37,143 nucleotides of DNA, from the NCBI GenBank assembly GCA_045543495.1, contig JAZQMO010000041.1, forward strand, positions 1 through 37,143, in the 5' to 3' direction. Shown one piece after another: positions 31,243 through 37,143 of this stretch. The number at the start of each line of letters is the position of its first letter. Position 1 is the stretch's first letter. The notes beneath the pieces were generated by a model, which searched no databases, was not told the origin of the DNA, and was given only the letters and a program-made list of their open reading frames with translations. Position numbers and translations under genes: made by a program. Source of the DNA: RGIG5579 sp045543495 (GTDB lineage: Bacteria; Bacillota; Clostridia; Oscillospirales; SIG627).

Positions 31243-32940
31243 ATGCAAGAAAGCGAAAACAAATACGCCCATTTGGTGGGAAAAGTGATCGATGAACGGT
31301 ACGAGGTTCTCCAGGTCAAGGGGATCGGCGGTATGGCGGTGGTTCTCAAGGCCAAGGACTTGCAGAAGAACCGCATTGTGGCCATTAAAATGCTCAATGA
31401 AAAGCACGCCGGCGATTCGGCCTCCGTGCGCCGCTTTGTCAATGAGTCCCGAGCCATCGCTCTCCTCTCCAACGATCACATTGTGGATATTTACGATGTG
31501 GCCTTCACAGGAAAAAACAAATATCTTGTGATGGAATATATTGACGGCATTACCCTCCGTGAGTATATGAAGCGAAACGCTCCCTTGGGAATTGAGAAAA
31601 GCCTTGATCTGACCATGCAGATCCTCTCGGCCTTGCAGCACGCACACGAAAAGGGCGTGGTTCACAGGGATATTAAGCCTCAGAACATTATGGTGCAAGC
31701 AAACGGCAAATTGAAGGTGACGGATTTCGGCATTGCACAGATCAGCGATACCAACCAAAGCAGCTCCGGCGTTGCCATGGGAACGGTGTATTATATTTCC
31801 CCCGAGCAGGCAAGCGGCAAGACCACCACCTTCTCCTCCGATATTTATTCCGTGGGTATTATGCTGTATGAAATGGCAACGGGAAAGCTTCCCTTTGAGG
31901 GGGACACTCCCCTTTCCATCGCCATGATGCAGGTCAATTCCACCCCCACCCGTCCCCGTAAGATCAATCCCAAGATCCCTCAGGGGCTGGAGCAGATCAT
32001 TTTAAGAGCCATTAACAAGGCCCCCGAGGATCGCTTCCGTTCTGCCAAGAGCATGCTTCGTGCTCTGGATATTATAAAGAGAGACAAGACCGTGGTATTT
32101 GAGGAGCCGAAGAAGCCTGCAAAGGCCGCACCCGCCGCTCCCAAGAAGGAGGAGCCCAAGAAAAAAGCAGTAAAGGGCTCTCCCCGTACCCTGTTCCCCG
32201 TTATTTTGGGTGTTACCACGGCATTTATGATCGTGGGACTGATCACGGGTATCATTCTTTTGACCTCCCTGATCTCCATGACCAGCGAGGATCACACCGT
32301 GGTGGTGAAGATCCCCAACCTTGTGGGTCAGGAATTGACCGATTCCTTAAAGGCAAGTCTTGAAGCCCAAAACATCGTCCTTGACATAAAGGAAGTAAAC
32401 AACGACCACTACACCGCAGGGCAGATCTCCCTGCAGGAGCCAAGCGCAGGACAAACAAGAAAGATCGCCTCCAAGGACAGAATGGTCACGGTGGAGGTGG
32501 AGGTTTCCAAGGGCAAGAGCAGCTTTACCTTGGAAAACTATGCCAATCAGGAATACCGAAAGGTCAGGATCGCTCTGGAAGATCTTGGCGCCAAGGTGAC
32601 CATCGAAGAGCGCTTTGATGCCAATGTGATCTCGGGCTTTGTGATCGGCACCACCCCCGAGGCAGGAAGCACGGTCAAGAGCGGAGACACTGTGACCCTC
32701 CTTGTATCTCTGGGTCAGGAAACGGCCTACGCCAAGATGATCGATGTGCGCGGCATTAACGCAGGCGAAGCCAAGAGACGGCTTTTGAACGCCAACTTCC
32801 TTGTGGGCACCATTTACAAGGATTATTCCGATATTGTGCCCGAGGGAAATGTCATTAGCCAAAGCATCGCACCCGACACCTCAACGGCACAGAAGCACAC
32901 CCCCGTGGATCTGGTGGTCAGCCTCGGCCCGAAGCAATAG
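31243..32940 (+). CDS. prkC: PASTA-domain Ser/Thr kinase PrkC
   Basis: A 565-residue membrane kinase. N-terminal kinase domain (about residues 18-280): glycine loop GIGGMAVVLKAKD, catalytic Lys in VAIKMLNE, VHRDIKPQNIM (about 139), DFGIA, and SPEQASG. Then a Lys/Pro/Ala-rich juxtamembrane stretch, one transmembrane helix (ILGVTTAFMIVGLITGIILL, about 325-345) and three extracellular PASTA repeats (about 355-425, 425-492, 493-565). PASTA domains sense muropeptides; in Bacillus PrkC triggers germination of spores, which fits the germination gene in this window. Paired with stp. Confidence 0.96.
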   Translation: MQESENKYAHLVGKVIDERYEVLQVKGIGGMAVVLKAKDLQKNRIVAIKMLNEKHAGDSASVRRFVNESRAIALLSNDHIVDIYDVAFTGKNKYLVMEYIDGITLREYMKRNAPLGIEKSLDLTMQILSALQHAHEKGVVHRDIKPQNIMVQANGKLKVTDFGIAQISDTNQSSSGVAMGTVYYISPEQASGKTTTFSSDIYSVGIMLYEMATGKLPFEGDTPLSIAMMQVNSTPTRPRKINPKIPQGLEQIILRAINKAPEDRFRSAKSMLRALDIIKRDKTVVFEEPKKPAKAAPAAPKKEEPKKKAVKGSPRTLFPVILGVTTAFMIVGLITGIILLTSLISMTSEDHTVVVKIPNLVGQELTDSLKASLEAQNIVLDIKEVNNDHYTAGQISLQEPSAGQTRKIASKDRMVTVEVEVSKGKSSFTLENYANQEYRKVRIALEDLGAKVTIEERFDANVISGFVIGTTPEAGSTVKSGDTVTLLVSLGQETAYAKMIDVRGINAGEAKRRLLNANFLVGTIYKDYSDIVPEGNVISQSIAPDTSTAQKHTPVDLVVSLGPKQ

Positions 32941-32945
32941 TATAT

Positions 32946-33902
32946 ATGGAAGAAAAAGGAAGAATCATTGGCCTTTCCGGTGGGCTTTACACGGTAAAGT
33001 GCTCCTCGGAAACGGTGATTTGCTATGCCAAGGGCGCCTTTCGCCGTGGGGATATCAGCCCCATGGTGGGAGATCTTGTTATGGTCTCCCAAGACGAAAA
33101 TATGGATCAAAAGGAAAAAAGGCGTGGAGCAAGAGGTTTGATCACCAAGATCCTGCCCCGCAAAAACGCCCTGATCCGCCCTCCCCTTGCCAATTTGGAT
33201 ACCCTGTTTTTGGTTACGGCGGTGAAGGATCCCGAGCCTGTTCTCCTGTCGCTGGATAAGCTTTGCGCCATTGCCAGACACAATGAGATCGAGGCCGTTC
33301 CCGTTTTCACCAAAAAGGAATTGGATCCCTGTCGGGCCGAGAAATTGGTCAGCCTTTACCGCAAGGCAGGCTTTCCCGCTGTGGCGGTGACCAATCTTGA
33401 CGGTGAAGAAGCAAAGAAGCTTCTGTACCCGAGAATTCAAGGGACTCTTTGTGCTATGGCAGGAGCAAGCGGTGTGGGAAAATCCACGCTCATCAATACC
33501 CTGTTCCCCGTGGTGGAGGCCGAAACGGGCCTTTTGAGCCAAAAGACTCAGCGTGGCAAGCACACCACCCGCCAAAGCACTCTGTATGATATTTCTCACC
33601 TGATCGGATCGGACAGTACCAAATACGTAGCCGATACCCCGGGCTTTTCCCTCCTTGACTTTGAGCGCTTTTTCTTTATGGAAAAAGAGGATCTGGCCTT
33701 TGCCTTTCCCGAATTTGAACCCCTTTTGGGGCAATGCAAATACACCAAATGCACCCACCGTACCGAGGAGGGCTGCCGAATTTTGGAAGAGGTGGAAATG
33801 GGAAGCATTGCCAAGAGCCGCCACGAAAGCTATGTTCAGCTTTATACGGAGCTGAACAAAACCAAGGCCTGGGAAACGGATAAAAAGAAAACGAGAAGAT
33901 AA
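32946..33902 (+). CDS. rsgA: Small ribosomal subunit biogenesis GTPase RsgA
   Basis: A 318-residue circularly permuted GTPase that matures the 30S subunit. The N-terminal OB fold (SGGLYTVKCSSETVIC) precedes the GTPase motifs in the order G4-G1-G3: G4 region FTKKELD, G1 GASGVGKSTLIN (about residue 176), G2 TTRQSTLY and G3 DTPGF. The C-terminal zinc site is CKYTKCTHRTEEGC. The G4 consensus [NT]KxD reads TKKE here. Length normal. It follows prkC by 5 nt and the operon ends after it. Confidence 0.95.
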   Translation: MEEKGRIIGLSGGLYTVKCSSETVICYAKGAFRRGDISPMVGDLVMVSQDENMDQKEKRRGARGLITKILPRKNALIRPPLANLDTLFLVTAVKDPEPVLLSLDKLCAIARHNEIEAVPVFTKKELDPCRAEKLVSLYRKAGFPAVAVTNLDGEEAKKLLYPRIQGTLCAMAGASGVGKSTLINTLFPVVEAETGLLSQKTQRGKHTTRQSTLYDISHLIGSDSTKYVADTPGFSLLDFERFFFMEKEDLAFAFPEFEPLLGQCKYTKCTHRTEEGCRILEEVEMGSIAKSRHESYVQLYTELNKTKAWETDKKKTRR

Positions 33903-33917
33903 AAAAGAAACGCTTAC

Positions 33918-33954
33918 AAAAAAGCAACAGGACAAAAAATCCTGTTGCTTTTTT
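33918..33954 (+). terminator. Terminator after rsgA, shared with the LRR gene
   Basis: AAAAAAGCAACAGGA (33918-33932), 7-nt loop, TCCTGTTGCTTTTTT (33940-33954): a 15-bp perfect bidirectional terminator between converging genes. Confidence 0.93.
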
Positions 33955-33981
33955 GATATTACCGCTTAGAAAAAAACTTCA

Positions 33982-36738
33982 TCATGCACGAAAGCCTTCT
34001 TCATCTATGAAATAACGATTTCCCTCAAATTCAACCCAAGTGTTTTTTACCTGACTGCCAACCTCATTCAGATAAACCCACTTGCCATTGGTATACTGCT
34101 TGAAGGTATTCGTTTCACAGTAGCCGCCTGAGCCAATGTAGCACAGGCCAACGGAGTCATAATGCCAAGTATCGTGGTACATATATCCGTCTTCGCCCAC
34201 ATAACACCAGCCTTGAGAATCCTTCTGCCATGCATTGCGGAGCAGATATCCTCCTGTACCGGCATATCGCCAGCCGATCTCGTCCAAAACCCAGGTGTGT
34301 TCCTTGAGATATCCGCTTGCATCTACGTAACAAAGATCGTAGGAATCAGGAACAAACTGATTTTTCAGCATCACGCCGTCGGAGCCAAGGTAGCACCAGC
34401 CTGCGGAATCCGACATCCACTGATCCGCAAGAGCAAAGCCGTCAGCACCGAGATAAAGCCAGTCTTCTCCTTTCTGCATCCAAGTATTCTTTGTTTGGCT
34501 ACCGACCCCATTCAAATAAACCCATTTATCTTCGTACTGCTTCCAAGTATTTACTTCGCAGTAGCCGCCCGAGCCAATGTAGCAAAGGCCAACGGAGTCA
34601 TAATGCCAAGTATCATGGTACATATATCCGTCTTGGCCCACATAACACCAGCCTTGAGAATCCTTCTGCCAAGCATTGCATAGCACATATCCATTGGCGT
34701 CCACATATCTCCAACCAATACCATCGAGGATCCACTTGTTATAAACGATGTATCCGTCAGCATCAACTCGGCAAAGCCCATGAGAATCCGGCACCCAATC
34801 ATTGGTAACCATATAGCCGTCTTCCCCAAGGTAGCACCAGCCTGCGGAATCCGACATCCAAGAGGATGTCACCATATATCCGTACAGATCAATATAACTC
34901 CAACCGTAGCCATCATAAACCCATTCATCAATGGCAATATAGCCATCATCTTTCACATATGCAAATCCGGTTTCATCGGAAATCCAAGAGGATACCATCA
35001 TATAACCGTTTTCATCCATAACTCGAACGCCTTGCGTGTCAATCAAAAAAGAATTGACCACCATATAGCCGTTTTCGTCTGCGTATCGCCAGCCGTTCTC
35101 ATCCGGAATCCAGGCATCTGTCACAAGATAGCCGCCTTCGCCTGCATATCGCAAGCCTTGAGCACCTTTTCCCCAGGTGTTTTCTTCAATGTATCCGTCT
35201 TTTCCGATATAGCAAAGACCTTTGCCATCTTTAACCCAAGTCTCTACCACTGCGAAACCGTCAGATCCGAGATACGACCATCCCTTCTCATCTTGGATCC
35301 AGGAGTTTTTGAGTTTTTTTCCGTCTTTGTAATAAACACGCTTCCCGTTATAAAACCACCATCCTATTTTTTCGGAACGGGAAAGGCCGCAGTCATTACA
35401 CTCCATATCCACATCAGAATCATACCGATGTTCATAAGTATCCGAATTTTTCATACAGGAATTAAAATGCCACGTGGCCTGATTGCAAAATTCGTTTCCT
35501 TCTCCAACGATCTTAATGTCTTCCTTCGTTTCGCCTTCATACCAAACGTCTTTTAACCCCGAGCACTGATAGAACGCAGAAGAAGCAATATACGTAATAC
35601 TATACGGGATTGCGATGGAGGTAAGGCTTGAGCAATCTTTAAAGGCACATTCAAAAATACTTTCGACGGAATTTGGGATAATAATAGAGGAAAGACTTGA
35701 ACACCCCTCAAAGGCTCTTTGGTAAATCATCGTAACACGATTCGAAATCGTGATGGAGGAAAGACTTGAGCACCCCTTAAAGGCACGAGAGCGGATGGAG
35801 GTGATAGAATTTGGAATTGTGATGGAAATAAGGCTTGAGCACCCCTCAAAGACGCTTTCCTCAATGCTCGTAACACGATCCGAGATCGTGATAGAGGCAA
35901 GGCTTGAGCAAGAGGCAAAGGCATATTTACCAATGCTTGTGACAGAATTTGGAATCGTGACGGAGGTGAGTACCCTGCAATTGTTAAAGGCGTAACATTC
36001 TATGTTTGTGACGGAATCCGGAATTGTGATAGAGGCAAGCTGAACACAGCCACTAAAAGCAAAATCGCCAATGCTTGTAACGGAATCCGGGATCGTGATG
36101 GAGGTAAGGCTTGAGCACTCTTCAAAGGCTCTTTCCTCAATGCTCGTAACACGATCCGGGAGCATAATAGAGGTGAGCGATATGCAATGGGAGAATGTAT
36201 TGAAGCCGATGCTCGTAATACTATCAGGGAGTTCGATGGAGGTAAGTGCCTGACAATAGAAGAAGACATGAGGGCCCATGCTTATGACACTATCCGGGAT
36301 TGTGATGGAGGTGAGCGCACTGCAATAGTTAAAAACACTTCTGCCTATGTTTATGACGGAATCCGGAATTGTGATAGAGGTAAGGCTTGAGCAAGAGGCA
36401 AAGGCATGGTCGCCAATGCTCGTGACACTATCCGGGATGGTCACATTGGTAAGTTCGGAGCAAAACTGAAAAGCAGAAGCACCGATGGAGGTAACACCAT
36501 CCTCAATCACAAGATTCGTAAAAGATGTGCTCCAAGGCGCCAGGTGGTTCATGCCATAATTCTCCATTTCGCCATTTCCCGAAATGGTCAGGGTGGTGCC
36601 CTCCAAAGTCCAAGTACAATCGCCGGTGATACCGCTGGTTGCCGCATAAACAGGCATATCCAAAACACCGGGAAGCAACAGAATAGACAGCATCAAGGCA
36701 AAGAATATGCCCAAACAAAGAGATCGTATTTTTTTCAT
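33982..36738 (-). CDS. Secreted protein with BspA-type leucine-rich repeats and cell-wall-binding repeats
   Basis: A 918-residue protein. Signal peptide MKKIRSLCLGIFFALMLSIL with likely cleavage near YAATSG (about residue 33). After a short domain, about 14 LRR_5 repeats of 23 residues occupy residues 75-405, with the consensus VTSIGxxAFxxCSSLTSITI. A linker with CNDCG follows, and then from about residue 440 come about 22 repeats of 21 residues with the pattern W-x-x-D-x-x-GW-x-Y-h-G-x-DGY, like choline- or glucan-binding cell-wall repeats. The last 14 repeats are two 147-residue blocks. The frame extends upstream to 36816, but GGAGAGG sits 6 nt before the ATG at 36736-36738. Likely surface-attached by its C-terminal repeats; ligand unknown. 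Confidence 0.9.
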   Translation of the reverse strand: MKKIRSLCLGIFFALMLSILLLPGVLDMPVYAATSGITGDCTWTLEGTTLTISGNGEMENYGMNHLAPWSTSFTNLVIEDGVTSIGASAFQFCSELTNVTIPDSVTSIGDHAFASCSSLTSITIPDSVINIGRSVFNYCSALTSITIPDSVISMGPHVFFYCQALTSIELPDSITSIGFNTFSHCISLTSIMLPDRVTSIEERAFEECSSLTSITIPDSVTSIGDFAFSGCVQLASITIPDSVTNIECYAFNNCRVLTSVTIPNSVTSIGKYAFASCSSLASITISDRVTSIEESVFEGCSSLISITIPNSITSIRSRAFKGCSSLSSITISNRVTMIYQRAFEGCSSLSSIIIPNSVESIFECAFKDCSSLTSIAIPYSITYIASSAFYQCSGLKDVWYEGETKEDIKIVGEGNEFCNQATWHFNSCMKNSDTYEHRYDSDVDMECNDCGLSRSEKIGWWFYNGKRVYYKDGKKLKNSWIQDEKGWSYLGSDGFAVVETWVKDGKGLCYIGKDGYIEENTWGKGAQGLRYAGEGGYLVTDAWIPDENGWRYADENGYMVVNSFLIDTQGVRVMDENGYMMVSSWISDETGFAYVKDDGYIAIDEWVYDGYGWSYIDLYGYMVTSSWMSDSAGWCYLGEDGYMVTNDWVPDSHGLCRVDADGYIVYNKWILDGIGWRYVDANGYVLCNAWQKDSQGWCYVGQDGYMYHDTWHYDSVGLCYIGSGGYCEVNTWKQYEDKWVYLNGVGSQTKNTWMQKGEDWLYLGADGFALADQWMSDSAGWCYLGSDGVMLKNQFVPDSYDLCYVDASGYLKEHTWVLDEIGWRYAGTGGYLLRNAWQKDSQGWCYVGEDGYMYHDTWHYDSVGLCYIGSGGYCETNTFKQYTNGKWVYLNEVGSQVKNTWVEFEGNRYFIDEEGFRA
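34040..34921 (-). repeat. 441-bp tandem duplication within the LRR/cell-wall-binding gene
   Basis: Two blocks of 147 residues (seven 21-residue units) are nearly identical. For example GSGGYC recurs at 34131 and 34572, and the AGWCYLG unit at 34387 and 34828, each 441 bp apart. The C-terminal copy has one extra codon near its end. Limits are approximate. Confidence 0.9.
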
Positions 36739-36756
36739 GATTCCTCTCCTTTCAAA

Positions 36757-36810
36757 TAAAAAATGCGCAGCAAAGCCACGCACTGAAAAAAGCATAACTC
36801 TGCCTGCGCC
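36757..36810 (-). terminator. Possible attenuator in the leader of the LRR gene
   Basis: Minus strand stem GCGCAG-g-CAGAG (36809 to 36798) with CTTTGCTGCGC (36775 to 36765), 11 bp with one bulged base and one G-T pair, loop of 22 nt, then six T. It lies between the promoter (36918-36946) and the start codon at 36738, so it would end transcription before the gene unless overridden. The leader upstream of it (36811-36911) contains no riboswitch class that I recognise. Confidence 0.55.
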
Positions 36811-36917
36811 CCACAAGTTTGCAATCTACAAGTAAATATCAAAATGAAAGCATTCGTTTTTACAAAAGCCAAAACACTTCTCCACTTAACTGCATTATTC
36901 ACCTGTGTTGCAAATTT

Positions 36918-36946
36918 AGTATAACATATAAAAAATCAAATTTCAA
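36918..36946 (-). promoter_or_regulatory. Sigma-A-type promoter for the LRR gene
   Basis: Minus strand TTGAAA (36941-36946), 17-bp spacer, TATACT (36918-36923). This gives a leader of about 170 nt. Confidence 0.75.
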
Positions 36947-36977
36947 TATTTTTGGGATAAGTCATTTATAAGCAAAT

Positions 36978-37004
36978 AAAAAAAGAAGGACACTTGCGGA
37001 GTGT
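36978..37004 (-). terminator. Probable terminator after the IS3-type transposase
   Basis: Minus strand ACACT (37004-37000), loop CCGCA, AGTGT (36994-36990), then CCTTC and a T-run. Only 5 bp, so weak; it lies just outside the IS end and before the LRR promoter. Confidence 0.4.
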
Positions 37005-37008
37005 GAAG

Positions 37009-37028
37009 TGAACCCCAAAGTTTAGACA
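37009..37028. repeat. Terminal inverted repeat of an IS3-family element (one end)
   Basis: TGAACCCCAAAGTTTAGACA has the form of IS3/IS150-group ends (TG start, run of C, AAAGTTTAGACA). It lies 10 bp from the transposase stop. The other end is beyond the window. Confidence 0.7.
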
Positions 37029-37038
37029 AAATTAAATA

Positions 37039-37143
37039 TTAAATTGCTTGTGAATGAGTTCGGTATTGCACCGGGCTCATTCCTTTTAGTTTTAAGGAAA
37101 TTCTTTCGTTGTTGTAATAATAAATATATTTTTTTAATTCATC
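37039..37143 (-). CDS. IS3-family transposase (OrfB), C-terminal fragment
   Basis: The minus strand encodes 34 residues to a TAA at 37039-37041: DELKKYIYYYNNERISLKLK, then GMSPVQYRTHSQAI. The YNN-x-R motif, the K-L-K-G-M-S-P-V-x-Y-R segment and the end match the C-terminus of IS3/IS150-type DDE transposases. The gene is cut by the right edge, so it is not known whether it is intact. Confidence 0.88.
   Translation of the reverse strand, partial: DELKKYIYYYNNERISLKLKGMSPVQYRTHSQAI

Larger units (their letters stand above)
37009..37143 (-). mobile_element. IS3-family insertion sequence, 3' end only
   Basis: Terminal inverted repeat plus the C-terminus of the transposase. Everything beyond 37143 is outside the window, so size and integrity are unknown. 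Confidence 0.8.

Noticed and set aside
34162..35556. Plus-strand open frames within the LRR gene
   Set aside because: They are repeats of the antisense of the 21-residue units and have no start signals.

Overview
The window looks like a chromosomal segment of an endospore-forming, anaerobic gut-type Clostridia (Firmicutes). The evidence is a GerA/SpoVAF-type germination protein, a fused IspH-ribosomal protein S1 gene, RemA, a PASTA-domain kinase with its PP2C phosphatase, consensus sigma-A promoters and many intrinsic terminators. Most of it is housekeeping DNA with a few accessory patches. Species cannot be named from sequence alone.

Layout. 1-2774: a DnaJ-domain protein (cut by the left edge) and a DUF5685 protein on the minus strand, divergent from a CBM9-like protein and a GNAT acetyltransferase. 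2775-3372: no protein gene, but two arrays of short hairpins with the same overall design, each closed by a terminator; tRNA-Gln(TTG) lies just beyond on the minus strand. 3565-7529: a GH13 alpha-glucosidase, a GH28-like beta-helix protein, and the manganese exporter mntP behind a yybP-ykoY (Mn2+) riboswitch whose competing terminator is visible. 7626-11585 (minus strand): rpsI-rplM, prmA with a small P-loop protein, and pgi. 11683-14784: a CRP/FNR-type regulator with a palindrome over its own promoter, followed by a lipoprotein/permease/ATPase ABC importer of the NitT/TauT/SsuABC type. 14796-17804: a surface protein of InlB-type repeats, divergent from the spore germination gene. 17867-22097 (minus strand): ispH-rpsA fusion, plsC and a MATE transporter.

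22271-33954 is one long plus-strand run behind a single clear promoter: yicC, remA, gmk, rpoZ, priA, def, fmt, rsmB, rlmN, stp, prkC, rsgA. Many genes overlap or are separated by a few bases. It links RNA and nucleotide metabolism, replication restart, initiator-Met-tRNA formylation and its removal, rRNA methylation, Ser/Thr phosphorylation and small-subunit maturation. The usual coaBC between rpoZ and priA is absent.

33982-37143: a 918-residue secreted protein (14 BspA-type leucine-rich repeats plus about 22 cell-wall-binding-type repeats, the last 14 made by a 441-bp tandem duplication), with a leader that contains a terminator-like hairpin, and then the 3' end of an IS3-family insertion sequence running off the right edge.

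The least explained part of the window is the pair of hairpin arrays at 2868-3055 and 3155-3334. Their stems differ from unit to unit but keep base pairing, their linkers are reverse complements in the two halves, and both arrays share the same central unit and the same closing unit plus terminator.
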